64,000 nucleotides of DNA from Vibrio sinaloensis DSM 21326 (GCF_000189275.1 NZ_AEVT01000002.1:21027-85026); one strand, 5' to 3'. Positions 51,083 through 58,788 are shown, counted from the first letter of the stretch. Numbers and translations are program-made. Notes: a model not told the origin generated them from the sequence alone.

Positions 51083-51517
51083 ATGGGTGGTAAATCCAGC
51101 TCTAAGAACATCACTTCAACCAGTAACGTCAGTGGTCAAAACGCCATTTCTGGTAACAACCTCGGCACGGCCATCAGTGGCGTGTCTGAATCGACCATTA
51201 ATGTCACAGCCACCGACCACGGCGCGATTGAAAAAAGCCTGTTATTTGCGGAAAGCGCAATGAATGGCTCGCTGTCGTTTGCGGGTGATGCCTTAGACGA
51301 TATGAGCTCGGCGAACTCGGAGAACTTGCAAATGTTGGCAGGGCTCGCGGGTAACCAAGCGGAGCAAAACAAACAAAGTCTAGATTCCGTCATGGAGCTA
51401 GCGAAATTCAAACAAGACAACGGCCAAAGTGAGACGCGCAAAGAGCAAATCATCATGTTGGTTGTGATTGCCTTGATTCTGGGAGCGGTGGCCATGATGG
51501 CGCTGAAGAAACGATGA
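51083..51517 (+). CDS. Tail-anchored virion protein
   Basis: A 144-residue protein. The N-terminal 55 residues are Ser/Asn/Thr-rich with repeated SGxN patterns; a helical segment follows; a C-terminal transmembrane helix (IIMLVVIALILGAVAMMAL) ends KKR. It could anchor a vertex complex to the internal membrane. It overlaps the next gene by four bases. Confidence 0.72.
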   Translation: MGGKSSSKNITSTSNVSGQNAISGNNLGTAISGVSESTINVTATDHGAIEKSLLFAESAMNGSLSFAGDALDDMSSANSENLQMLAGLAGNQAEQNKQSLDSVMELAKFKQDNGQSETRKEQIIMLVVIALILGAVAMMALKKR

Positions 51518-52125
51518 AATTTACCTTGCAAGAAAATCAGCCGTATCCGGTGACCATCTCCGGTACTTGGCTTTGGCTGCGCTATGCCGCTGAGCCTATC
51601 TTGATGGAAACCTCCTCCGGTGAGCGCGTGACGATTCCACAAGGTGCGGTCATTAAAAACAATGAGTTGCTTGGCCGTGTGCTGCTGCATTCGTCAGCCT
51701 CGCAAACCATTGATATCGAATTTGGTAAGGGTGACTTTCAGCCGCCGTCAGATGGTCAACGCGTAGCGGTGGATAAGATGCCGCCTGTAGAGATTGCACC
51801 TGACCAAACCATCAGCTTTGCGCCTGACCAAGTTGTCAGTCTTGCGGAAGGCTCAAAGGTTCAGGCAAGCCTCGCGGTAGCCAATGCCATCACGACTAAA
51901 AATCTGGGTATGCCTTCAACCATTCCAGAAAACCCAACGCGTAAGAAAATCACCATTCGCACGCCGAATTGGAACAAAGGTGCGATTCAACTCAATGGCA
52001 ATTACCCGCTCTATAAGGGCGAGACCATTGAAATCGAATCCACGGCAGCGATTGAGCTGACAGGCGCTGAGACTGACCGCGTACTTATCTTGGAGTGTCA
52101 CGATGAACAAAAACCTACTGACTGA
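51514..52125 (+). CDS. Candidate vertex or spike protein, small subunit
   Basis: A 203-residue, predicted beta-rich protein without membrane segments (YPVTISGTWLWLRYAAEPIL early; GAIQLNGNYPLYKGETIEIE late). No family recognised. It is coupled to the next gene by a 23-base overlap. By elimination these two are the likeliest penton/spike components. Confidence 0.6.
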   Translation: MKFTLQENQPYPVTISGTWLWLRYAAEPILMETSSGERVTIPQGAVIKNNELLGRVLLHSSASQTIDIEFGKGDFQPPSDGQRVAVDKMPPVEIAPDQTISFAPDQVVSLAEGSKVQASLAVANAITTKNLGMPSTIPENPTRKKITIRTPNWNKGAIQLNGNYPLYKGETIEIESTAAIELTGAETDRVLILECHDEQKPTD

Positions 52126-52930
52126 GCAAATCCGCGCCATTATTGGTGAGGGTAGCTCGGTTAACAAAGTCGAGCGCCTAACTGAATACGTTTTGTCTTT
52201 GGGACAAGGCTCTGGCGGCGGCAATAGCGACAGTGAGCGTATTTTTAAGCCGATGACGTTCGCGCTTGAGCCTATCAAGTACCCTGATGAAATCCTTGAA
52301 AAGAAAGATGATGACGGCGGTGATTATTACATGCGTAAAGACGTTCGCTCATTACGTAACCGCAAGGGTAATACACCGATTCATTACCGAGAGCTTATAC
52401 CAAGCTACATTTCAGACCCTATCTTTGCTGACCCTGCTGGGCATCAAGACAAAGAAATCGAGCTGATTGTTAACGTCAACATTCGCTATGAGATTGCCTT
52501 GAACTCAGAAGGGTTCGAAAACATTGATAAATGGGGCGGTCTGACGATGGAAATTGGCTTTGATGTGGATTCTGAGCCGGAGATTTCTTTTGCGGCGCTC
52601 CGTGTTCCTCTCACGGTGACTCGTGACCGCGATAACGTGCTGATTCTTACTGCTAACTACACCAAGGCGATTTATCTGCCTCTCGGCTTTCGCGAGCTGA
52701 CCGACGAAGCGCTGAATTTTACATTCAACAACCCGCGTTTGGCGTGTGCGCTTGATTGGAGTCGTGCGGGGTTCACCTTCCCTGAATACTCAGAAAAGCT
52801 GATGTGGAAAAAAGACGCGATAGAGCTCAATCGCCCACCTATCACCAACCGAGAAGCCGACCCGTTCTGTCTCACTATCATGAACATGAATGTGGTCGAC
52901 AAGGTTGTCGAAGATGTGGTGCCGATGTGA
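52103..52930 (+). CDS. Candidate vertex or spike protein, large subunit
   Basis: A 275-residue soluble protein of unknown family, with alternating beta-strand patterns (IELIVNVNIRYEIAL, LTVTRDRDNVLILTAN). After the capsid protein it is the largest structural-region product, like spike protein P1 in PM2. Its stop overlaps the lysin start (GTGA). Confidence 0.6.
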   Translation: MNKNLLTEQIRAIIGEGSSVNKVERLTEYVLSLGQGSGGGNSDSERIFKPMTFALEPIKYPDEILEKKDDDGGDYYMRKDVRSLRNRKGNTPIHYRELIPSYISDPIFADPAGHQDKEIELIVNVNIRYEIALNSEGFENIDKWGGLTMEIGFDVDSEPEISFAALRVPLTVTRDRDNVLILTANYTKAIYLPLGFRELTDEALNFTFNNPRLACALDWSRAGFTFPEYSEKLMWKKDAIELNRPPITNREADPFCLTIMNMNVVDKVVEDVVPM

Positions 52931-53457
52931 GAGGCCTAATTGCGTTTGGTCTGTTGGTCGCGGGTGGCGCGTTGTACGTCACCCGCACCAAGAGCGGAAA
53001 TAAAGTCCTAACAACGATTACTCAAGAGGTAACAACCGTGGTTAATTCCATTAGTAAGCCTCGCGGCGTTCGAGCGAATAACCCGCTCAACATCGAGAGC
53101 AATGTAAATAACAACTGGCTCGGCAAAGTCACGCCATCGGTGGACAAGCGTTTTGAGACGTTCCAAGCACCAGAATATGGCTTTCGTGCGGGAGCTAAAT
53201 TGCTGCGTGATACCTACCAAGGCCGCTACGGTCTAGAAAGTATCCGCGAGCTTATCCATAAGTTTGCACCCAGCCATGAGAACGCGTCTGACCATTACGC
53301 TGAATTCGTAGCAAAGCGTGTTGGTATTAGTCCTGATGCTCCGATTGACCTGCGAAGCGATAACACGCTAGCGCGCCTGATTCATTCTATGTCGATTATG
53401 GAAGTGGGGCGCCATTACACCCTAGAGCAAGCGCAACAAGGGGTACAAATGGCATGA
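52927..53457 (+). CDS. Membrane-anchored virion peptidoglycan hydrolase-like protein
   Basis: A 176-residue protein starting at a GTG that overlaps the previous stop. One N-terminal transmembrane helix (LIAFGLLVAGGALYV) is followed by a transglycosylase-like domain with RGVRANNPLNIE, FQAPEYGFRAGAKLLRD and IRELIHKFAPSHEN. This pattern is common in proteins annotated 'structural protein P5' or virion lysozyme of tailless phages. It would open the peptidoglycan during entry. Confidence 0.75.
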   Translation: MRGLIAFGLLVAGGALYVTRTKSGNKVLTTITQEVTTVVNSISKPRGVRANNPLNIESNVNNNWLGKVTPSVDKRFETFQAPEYGFRAGAKLLRDTYQGRYGLESIRELIHKFAPSHENASDHYAEFVAKRVGISPDAPIDLRSDNTLARLIHSMSIMEVGRHYTLEQAQQGVQMA

Positions 53458-53552
53458 CCAAGCAAGACGTAAAGAAAATCGTTGTGGTGGTGATTGGTGC
53501 CATCTTGAGCGCCTACGCCATCAAGTTTCTGAAAGGGAATAAACTGCTATGA
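53454..53552 (+). CDS. Very small membrane protein
   Basis: A 32-residue frame (MTKQDVKKIVVVVIGAILSA...) with one transmembrane helix. Its start overlaps the lysin stop and its stop overlaps the next ATG, both by four bases; this coupling is the main evidence that it is real. Confidence 0.65.
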   Translation: MTKQDVKKIVVVVIGAILSAYAIKFLKGNKLL

Positions 53553-53758
53553 AAAAGTATCTAGAAAGTCTTATCAAACAGCCGTCCACCTATAAAGGAG
53601 CTGCGCTTATTGCGGCGGGTGTCGCTGCGGCGTCAGGGCATCCTGAGCTGCTGACGGTCTCGGTGAGTGAGTCCGGCGCAAGCTACGGTGGTCTCATTGG
53701 TACGTTGGTACCGGTGGCGCTTGGTCTATGGGAAACCCTACGAAACGAGAGCAAATAA
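53549..53758 (+). CDS. Small hydrophobic protein, possible holin
   Basis: A 69-residue protein with one or two hydrophobic helices (GAALIAAGVAAASGHPELL and IGTLVPVALGLWETL). Located directly before another membrane/coiled-coil gene at the end of the late region, where lysis genes usually lie. Holin is an inference from size and place. Confidence 0.62.
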   Translation: MKKYLESLIKQPSTYKGAALIAAGVAAASGHPELLTVSVSESGASYGGLIGTLVPVALGLWETLRNESK

Positions 53759-53910
53759 TGGCGGAATACCAAACTCTCATTGTTGCAGCTGTGAGTGCTT
53801 TATCAAGCGGAATTGGTGTAGGCGTAACCCTTAAAACTGATGTTAAGTGGTTACGCATAATGATGGAAAAAATGGACGAGCGAATAACCAAACTAGAGAA
53901 TCCTGAATGA
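53758..53910 (+). CDS. Small membrane protein with C-terminal coiled coil, possible lysis protein
   Basis: A 50-residue protein starting at the ATG overlapping the previous stop. One transmembrane helix (LIVAAVSALSSGIGVGVTL) precedes a heptad-type end (LRIMMEKMDERITKLENPE), like small XhlA-type or spanin-like lysis proteins. Last gene of the phage core. Confidence 0.62.
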   Translation: MAEYQTLIVAAVSALSSGIGVGVTLKTDVKWLRIMMEKMDERITKLENPE

Positions 53911-53967
53911 TACTCTGGCTGTAATGTTAGTGCTATTTATACTGTTTTTTACAAATTTCTATTGACT

Positions 53968-54007
53968 AGTAGGTGGAGCTTAACCATACTTATGGCGCTC
54001 ACCTACT
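53968..54007. other. Long imperfect hairpin at the end of the late genes
   Basis: AGTAGGTG-GAGC pairs with GCTC-ACCTACT around a loop of about 17 bases, with one bulge. There is no T-run, so it is not a textbook terminator. It lies between the last phage gene and the convergent cargo pair. Confidence 0.45.
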
Positions 54008-54077
54008 TATGAGTAGAAAGAGGTGACCGTATCGCCCGGTCCACAATAGGCGACCAACTTTCCTCCTATTTTATCTA

Positions 54078-54620
54078 TTAAAACCACCTGTAGTTAGCCA
54101 ATCCTGTTGAATTGTCTATATACGCGTCATAGCGTTTTTGGAAGTCTCTTCGTTTTCGATCATGATCTATATAAAAGCTTGTCACAAGGAACGAACTCGA
54201 GTTACCTAGTTTTTGTAATATGACGACGAAATCATAAACTTCTGCCCACAAGTACAACCTAATAGGTTTTTTGCCAGCTTTTTCTTTATAGAAGAACATT
54301 TTTATGCATTCATCATCATGATTGGTCAAAATCTGTTTTATCCACTCCAATCTAGATGCACGTTGAAAGTCTGGGTATCGCTCCCCCTCAGTTACGACTT
54401 TTCTTCCATTAACCCATTCGACGGTCGAGTCTTTACGTGTAGTTAGGTGCCAAAAAGAAAGCTCTTTCCCTTGTTCTTTTCTCTCACTTTGAGGGTCGAC
54501 ATAGATAGTATTGGCTAAGTATGTTGGATTAGAGACAAAGTCACGATCGAAAATGTCATACAGTGAATCAATGATTCTTGTTGCATCAATTCGAGTGAGG
54601 TCTATTGGTTCATTTAGCAT
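54078..54620 (-). CDS. Cargo protein coupled to the DUF3800 gene, unknown
   Basis: A 180-residue soluble protein. Visible features are SFWHLTTRKD, the basic FFYKEKAGKKPIRLYLWAEV and the C-terminal HDRKRRDFQKRYDAYIDN. The alternation of strands and basic residues is reminiscent of small RelE/barnase-like nucleases, but I cannot assign a family. It overlaps the DUF3800 gene by seven bases and is translated after it. Confidence 0.62.
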   Translation of the reverse strand: MLNEPIDLTRIDATRIIDSLYDIFDRDFVSNPTYLANTIYVDPQSERKEQGKELSFWHLTTRKDSTVEWVNGRKVVTEGERYPDFQRASRLEWIKQILTNHDDECIKMFFYKEKAGKKPIRLYLWAEVYDFVVILQKLGNSSSFLVTSFYIDHDRKRRDFQKRYDAYIDNSTGLANYRWF

Positions 54621-55318
54621 TTAGCACTACCCCTTGGGATAAATCTAAAAATATTGAATTGGTTTTCCCAAGGAGGCGTTGCATCGACCAGAGAAGAGTT
54701 TAGTTTTTCTTCTATATATGAAACAAACTTGTTCTTGATGTCGCTGCTTTTTGTAATGTCATTTCGATTTTGATAAGCGACGGCACCAATTAGCAAGTCA
54801 CAAATTTGTATCAGTTGTACCTCATCGGATTGTACAATCGTAGCATTAGCTGATAGCTCCCAATGAGTCCTGTTCTGTAAGACTTCGCAGAGTTTTTTGG
54901 TCTTTTCTCCTCCGAGAGTGTCCATGTAATCTAAGTAAATTCGATATTCGTTGTTTACTTTTAAAAAATCTCGAAGTGTGTAGTAGAACATCTTGTAGTA
55001 GAAGTCACTGTGAGAACCAGCATTGTACTGGTCATGATCTAGTGACTGCTTATTTAGTACTACGGTGGCTTTAAAGTTCACTTCGCAATCATCAATTATG
55101 AGATCTATTATGTCTTTATAAAGTGGCCATTGTAGCTTGTTCAACTTGCTCCACTTTAGCTCAGGTTTATAGTTGTGCTGATGTCTTAAGCTTTTAACTT
55201 TTCTTGTTAGTTGCTCTGCTTTTTGAGCGTCGCAGTGTAAAGCTCCCAAAACCATTACATCACTTTTGTCGCTAAGTAAATGGCAGCTTTCATCGCAAAA
55301 AATTTTGTATACCGTCAT
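54614..55318 (-). CDS. DUF3800-family protein
   Basis: A 234-residue protein with the DUF3800 pattern: N-terminal YKIFCDESCH, the central RIYLDYMDTLGG, and C-terminal SDEVQLIQICDLLIGAVAYQ. These acidic positions resemble an RNase H-like active site. Members are frequent in phage and defence-rich islands; their activity is largely unproven. I chose the ATG at 55318 because the family starts just before the CDES motif; the frame is open to a GTG at 55363. It lies 64 bases beyond the integrase stop, on the same strand. Confidence 0.78.
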   Translation of the reverse strand: MTVYKIFCDESCHLLSDKSDVMVLGALHCDAQKAEQLTRKVKSLRHQHNYKPELKWSKLNKLQWPLYKDIIDLIIDDCEVNFKATVVLNKQSLDHDQYNAGSHSDFYYKMFYYTLRDFLKVNNEYRIYLDYMDTLGGEKTKKLCEVLQNRTHWELSANATIVQSDEVQLIQICDLLIGAVAYQNRNDITKSSDIKNKFVSYIEEKLNSSLVDATPPWENQFNIFRFIPRGSAKC

Positions 55319-55382
55319 TGGAAACTCTGAATATTTAAAATGCCGAAGGTAGCTTATCTCCACTATGTTAAGATGGCAATGA

Positions 55383-56456
55383 CTAAGAGGGCTTCGATTT
55401 CATATGTAGCTTGTGTGGATGTAGCTGAGTATAAACCTGCCAAAGAACATTCAAACTTCTATGGCCAGTTACTTGAGCAACCTCTTCAATTGAGTAGCCC
55501 TTTTCAAATAATCTGCTAGCCCCCTCTCTTCTCAAGTCGTGATACCTCAAATCTTCAATGCCTAGTTCGTTACGCACTCTTTGGAATCCTGCGCTCACGC
55601 TTCGCGGGTTGTAGGGAAAGATACGATCGCTTTTCTTTGGCTGTTTGAGGGCAATATCGAACGAGTCCCCAAGCAAAGGAACAAGCATGTGGTTGCCGGT
55701 CTTTTTGCGCGGGTCTTTTCTGTCTCTTACCACCACTGTTTTGTTTTCGTGGTCGAGGTCTTCCCATCGAATCGAACAAACTTCACCAATGCGCATACAG
55801 GTAAGGATGCTGAACTCAAGAATGTCGGTAAATGGGATTCGTGTTTTCCCGTTCGGCCTAAAGGATTCCCTTTTCTCCAAACCTTCTTTCAATAATTTCA
55901 ATTCTTCGGAAGTAGGGCGACGAGTGCGCTTCTGACTTTTTCCTATTAAGCCCATATCAGTCAGAACGGGAACCGCTTCATCAAAAATCTGAAAGTTGGC
56001 GGCAATGTTGAAAACGGGTTTGGCTTTCTTCATCACTGAACGTAGATAAGCAATATCATGGTAGATGGTCGCGCCGCCAGCTCCCGCACCCTTGCGGTTT
56101 TTGCAGTGTTGGATCAGGTCACTGGTTTTCAATTTGTCGCTTTCAATATTGGCAATATCACAGTCACGAAGTAGTTTTATGACATACTGCTTTGTCCGTC
56201 CGGTTTTTTCCCACAAATCAGGCTCTTCCATAAATTTATCGAATAGTACGTATAGCGGTACGGATTTTTGTCCGGATGCGTCCGGATTTTCTAACTCTAG
56301 AACCCGTTTGTTTGCATAGGTTCGAGCTAGTTCTTTTTTCCTGAATGTTTTCGATTCTCTGTGTATAATCGCCGAATTCTTTTTGACTACGATGTCCACT
56401 GTAAAGCGTAATTCACCGCTTTTTAGTGTTCGTTTTTTAATGCTGAATGATGCCAT
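55383..56456 (-). CDS. int: Tyrosine recombinase, dusA-type integrase
   Basis: A 357-residue phage integrase. The N-terminal part (1-60) resembles an arm-type DNA-binding domain, then a SAM-like core-binding domain (about 65-170) and the catalytic domain with ILTCMRIGEVCSIRWEDL (Arg), RYHDLRREGASRLF (HxxR), TGHRSLNVLWQVY (His/Trp and Tyr nucleophile). The ATG at 56456 has an AGGA ribosome site; the frame extends to a TTG at 56522. It sits 104 bases from the right repeat and is transcribed away from dusA. The antisense strand of its first codons contains TATAAT (56364-56369). Confidence 0.92.
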   Translation of the reverse strand: MASFSIKKRTLKSGELRFTVDIVVKKNSAIIHRESKTFRKKELARTYANKRVLELENPDASGQKSVPLYVLFDKFMEEPDLWEKTGRTKQYVIKLLRDCDIANIESDKLKTSDLIQHCKNRKGAGAGGATIYHDIAYLRSVMKKAKPVFNIAANFQIFDEAVPVLTDMGLIGKSQKRTRRPTSEELKLLKEGLEKRESFRPNGKTRIPFTDILEFSILTCMRIGEVCSIRWEDLDHENKTVVVRDRKDPRKKTGNHMLVPLLGDSFDIALKQPKKSDRIFPYNPRSVSAGFQRVRNELGIEDLRYHDLRREGASRLFEKGYSIEEVAQVTGHRSLNVLWQVYTQLHPHKLHMKSKPS

Positions 56457-56474
56457 TTGTCCTACTCCATCGAT

Positions 56475-56493
56475 GCGTACTATATGCGTACTG
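56475..56493. repeat. Right candidate integrase arm site
   Basis: GCGTACTATATGCGTACTG carries two GTACT copies 11 bases apart, the same arrangement as at 42292-42310 near the left end. It lies between the integrase start and the right repeat. Confidence 0.45.
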
Positions 56494-56526
56494 AGTGGGT
56501 AAATTTGGGGCAATTCTAGCAAGTTG

Positions 56527-56542
56527 CTGTATGTATATACAG
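56527..56542. promoter_or_regulatory. LexA (SOS) box between integrase and dusA
   Basis: CTGTATGTATATACAG: CTG-N10-CAG with an AT-rich centre and 6-bp perfect inverted arms, a full match to the gammaproteobacterial LexA consensus. It lies 71 bases upstream of the integrase ATG and 25 bases upstream of the dusA ATG. It overlaps a TTGCTG-N16-TAAGAT promoter (56524-56551) that would drive dusA. On the other strand it covers the -35 region of a possible TAGAAT promoter for int (56513-56518). Confidence 0.75.
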
Positions 56543-56560
56543 TGGTAAGATTTCGAGTAA

Positions 56561-56634
56561 CACCTTATGAAACCTGACAATACTAGTAAATACGCGGCTA
56601 ACCGCTTTTCCATTGCGCCCATGTTGGATTGGAC
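56561..56634 (+). repeat. Right attachment-site repeat (dusA 5' end)
   Basis: Perfect match to 42180-42229 over 56561-56610, then two mismatches up to 56634. Its sequence is in frame with the rest of dusA, so the element supplies a new 5' end that restores the gene. Confidence 0.92.
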
Positions 56635-57568
56635 GGATCGTCATTGCCGTTACTTTCATCGCTTGCTTACCAACGAAACTCTGCTTTATACGGAAATGGT
56701 GACCACAGGTGCAATCATTCACGGTAAAGGTGACTTTTTAGCGTATAATCAAGAAGAGCATCCCGTCGCGCTTCAGCTAGGCGGTTCGAATCCACAAGAT
56801 CTGGCAACGTGTGCCAAGTTGGCGGCAGAACGTGGTTATGATGAGATTAATCTCAATGTTGGCTGTCCGTCCGATCGCGTACAGAACGGTCGTTTTGGGG
56901 CGTGCTTAATGGCTGAGCCTGAGTTGGTCGCTCAATGTGTAGCGTCAATGCGTGAAGTCGTCGATATTCCAGTGACGGTCAAAACACGTATCGGTATCGA
57001 CGACCAAGATTCATACGAGTTCTTGACTGATTTTGTGTCGATTGTTGCTGAGAAAGGGGGATGTGAGCAGTTCACTATTCATGCTCGCAAAGCTTGGCTG
57101 TCAGGTTTAAGTCCTAAAGAAAACCGTGAGATTCCACCACTGGATTATCCTCGCGCTTATCAATTGAAAAAAGATTTTTCTCATCTAAACATTGCCGTCA
57201 ATGGTGGAGTGAAGACACTTGAAGATTCTCTTGTTCATTTGGAACACTTAGATGGGGTAATGGTTGGGCGTGAAGCCTATCAAAACCCATATTTACTTGC
57301 TCAAGTCGATCAGCAAATTTTTGGTTTGGACAAACCAGTCAAGAAACGTTCGCAAGTTGTTGAAGAAATGTACCCGTATATTGAAGCCCAGCTATCAAAA
57401 GGGGCATACCTTGGTCATATCACTCGGCATATGATTGGCTTATTCCAAGCGATGCCAGGTGCTCGTCAGTGGCGCCGATACATCAGCGAGAATGCTCATA
57501 AGCCTGGTGCTGGTATCGAAGTGGTTGAAACCGCATTAGCGAAAATTCCACAGGAATTGAATGTGTAA
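56567..57568 (+). CDS. dusA: tRNA-dihydrouridine(20/20a) synthase DusA, intact copy
   Basis: A 333-residue flavoprotein reducing U20/U20a in the tRNA D-loop. The FMN barrel shows [31 protein letters not shown] [20 protein letters not shown] with the catalytic Cys, and the late [15 protein letters not shown]. It is complete although a provirus sits in its 5' end. Its first ~23 codons come from the repeat at the right end of the element, and its promoter must lie inside the element. pspG follows, as in E. coli. Confidence 0.95.
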   Translation: MKPDNTSKYAANRFSIAPMLDWTDRHCRYFHRLLTNETLLYTEMVTTGAIIHGKGDFLAYNQEEHPVALQLGGSNPQDLATCAKLAAERGYDEINLNVGCPSDRVQNGRFGACLMAEPELVAQCVASMREVVDIPVTVKTRIGIDDQDSYEFLTDFVSIVAEKGGCEQFTIHARKAWLSGLSPKENREIPPLDYPRAYQLKKDFSHLNIAVNGGVKTLEDSLVHLEHLDGVMVGREAYQNPYLLAQVDQQIFGLDKPVKKRSQVVEEMYPYIEAQLSKGAYLGHITRHMIGLFQAMPGARQWRRYISENAHKPGAGIEVVETALAKIPQELNV

Positions 57569-57611
57569 AAAATACCACTAGTATGGTGAAAAATACCAAC
57601 ATTAGAACTTT

Positions 57612-57639
57612 GAAGGCGCTCATTAGGGGTGCCTTTTTT
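57612..57639 (+). terminator. Terminator after dusA
   Basis: AAGGCGCTC / GGGTGCCTT imperfect stem followed by TTTTTT, 44 bases past the dusA stop. Confidence 0.7.
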
Positions 57640-57683
57640 GTTTTTGTGTATTTAAATCATGTGGTTATCAATTTTTGTAGGAA

Positions 57684-57700
57684 TTGGCACACAATCTGAA
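57684..57700 (+). promoter_or_regulatory. Possible sigma-54 promoter of pspG
   Basis: TTGGCACACAATCTGAA: the -24 element TTGGCAC is perfect, the -12 element (CTGAA against TTGCA) is weaker. PspG genes are sigma-54/PspF dependent in E. coli. It lies 29 bases before the pspG start. Confidence 0.5.
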
Positions 57701-57728
57701 AGAGTCAGTGCAAACAAAGGAGAAGCGT

Positions 57729-57938
57729 ATGTTTGAATTGATTTTTATCTTAGTGTTCACCGCCACCTTGTTGGTAACTGGGGTCACTATGTTAACTGTG
57801 TTTGCTGCCGTTGCCTTTTCTATCGTAGTTATGGTGCTGCTAGGTATGTTAGGTGCTGTGCTGAAGTTGCTACCTTGGTTGATCGTTATTGCGCTCGGTA
57901 TTTGGTTCTTCAAATCGCATGTCGCTCAAACTCGCTAG
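57729..57938 (+). CDS. pspG: Envelope stress (phage shock) protein PspG
   Basis: A 69-residue inner-membrane protein with two hydrophobic spans (LIFILVFTATLLVTGVTML and the LLGMLGAVLKLLPWLIVIAL region). It starts MFELIFIL, as in the family; the frame is open upstream, but the ATG at 57729 has a GGAGAAG ribosome site. Part of the Psp membrane-stress response. Confidence 0.85.
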   Translation: MFELIFILVFTATLLVTGVTMLTVFAAVAFSIVVMVLLGMLGAVLKLLPWLIVIALGIWFFKSHVAQTR

Positions 57939-58070
57939 GGCTGTGGAAGAGAAATATTTGCTGGCATGGGGTGTGTCTATGGTAGAATTCGCGCATATCG
58001 TAAACACCTCCGCCTCTCATTATCGAGGGTTTGTGCGAGGATAGACACCTCTATTGGGAGAAATAAGTTC

Positions 58071-58736
58071 ATGGGTTTAAAAACCACTGCCGTATTAGCT
58101 GCTGCTGTCATGTCAGTACCAGCATTCGCTGAGTCTTCATTGACAACAAAAATTGGCGCTGAGATGTGGTGGCCAGGGACTAAGGTCAACGAAGAGCGTC
58201 GTGATAGCGATACGACACCGAGCTTCTATGCGGCGATCGAGCACGGCGTAAAGTACGTTCCCGATGCGCGAATCCGATATTCTAGTGTTGATGCCGATTA
58301 TATGGCATTCAATAAGCTCGACCTATCGCTTTACTATCGCATCCTCGAGCATGACCTGATGCACTTTGATGCGGGTGTCACTATCAGTGATTTGTCGGAC
58401 ACAAAATATGTTAATGCGGAAGATGCCACGCGCAATACCACTTATGATGGCATGATTTGGGCGTGGTATGGTTACGCGGAGCTAACCGTGCCGAACAGCA
58501 ATTTCGATATCATTGGTGAGATGAACTTCGGTGACAACAATGGAATTAAAAGCACGGATCTTATGGCTGGTGCGCAGTATCGATTGGATATCAGTGGCCA
58601 CCAACTCGCGCTCAAAGGTGGTTATCGCGTGATTGATTTAGAGTCTGAAGATTTTCGCGTAGCTGGTGGTTCTGACTTAGGTAAACCTTTCGTTTTTGCT
58701 GATGGTTTCTTCTTCGGTGCAGAGTATAGCTTTTAA
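58071..58736 (+). CDS. TIGR04219-type outer-membrane beta-barrel protein
   Basis: A 221-residue exported protein. The signal peptide (MGLKTTAVLAAAVMSVPAFA) is followed by about eight amphipathic beta strands and a C-terminal aromatic residue (AEYSF), the hallmark of BAM-assembled barrels. Family assignment is by pattern (GAEMWWPGTKVNE). Function unknown. The frame is open from 57966, but only the ATG at 58071 gives the signal peptide. Confidence 0.82.
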   Translation: MGLKTTAVLAAAVMSVPAFAESSLTTKIGAEMWWPGTKVNEERRDSDTTPSFYAAIEHGVKYVPDARIRYSSVDADYMAFNKLDLSLYYRILEHDLMHFDAGVTISDLSDTKYVNAEDATRNTTYDGMIWAWYGYAELTVPNSNFDIIGEMNFGDNNGIKSTDLMAGAQYRLDISGHQLALKGGYRVIDLESEDFRVAGGSDLGKPFVFADGFFFGAEYSF

Positions 58737-58751
58737 GTCGTATTATTGTTT

Positions 58752-58788
58752 AAAAACGCCGCTATTTATATAGTGGCGTTTTTTTATA
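58752..58788 (+). terminator. Terminator after the barrel-protein gene
   Basis: AAAAACGCC-GCTAT / ATAGTGGCGTTTTT hairpin with a long T-run, 15 bases after the stop. Confidence 0.85.

Larger units (their letters stand above)
42180..56610. mobile_element. Corticovirus-like tailless provirus integrated in dusA
   Basis: The element lies between a truncated dusA start (42186) and the complete dusA (56567), with 50-bp perfect direct repeats as boundaries. Inside are, in order: left cargo, a CI-type repressor (minus strand), a PrtN-like regulator, two small early genes, an HUH replication protein, three genes of unknown role, a packaging ATPase, a PM2-P2-like capsid protein, many tiny membrane-protein genes, candidate spike proteins, a virion lysin, lysis-type genes, a DUF3800 cargo pair and a tyrosine integrase. 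The phage core, 43609-53910, is about 10.3 kb, close to the ~10 kb of PM2. There is no terminase, portal, tail or Zot-type gene. Confidence 0.85.

Noticed and set aside
52804..52926. A longer start for the virion lysin gene
   Set aside because: The upstream extension overlaps the end of the 275-residue gene by over 120 bases in another frame. The GTG at 52927 overlapping the stop fits the coupling seen throughout the late region and gives an N-terminal transmembrane helix.
44979..53910. Filamentous phage (inovirus): HUH Rep, ATPase and small hydrophobic proteins
   Set aside because: The ATPase lacks the transmembrane helix and layout of Zot/pI. The 274-residue protein matches the PM2 capsid pattern, and there is a virion-type peptidoglycan hydrolase. 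Filamentous phages have none of these.
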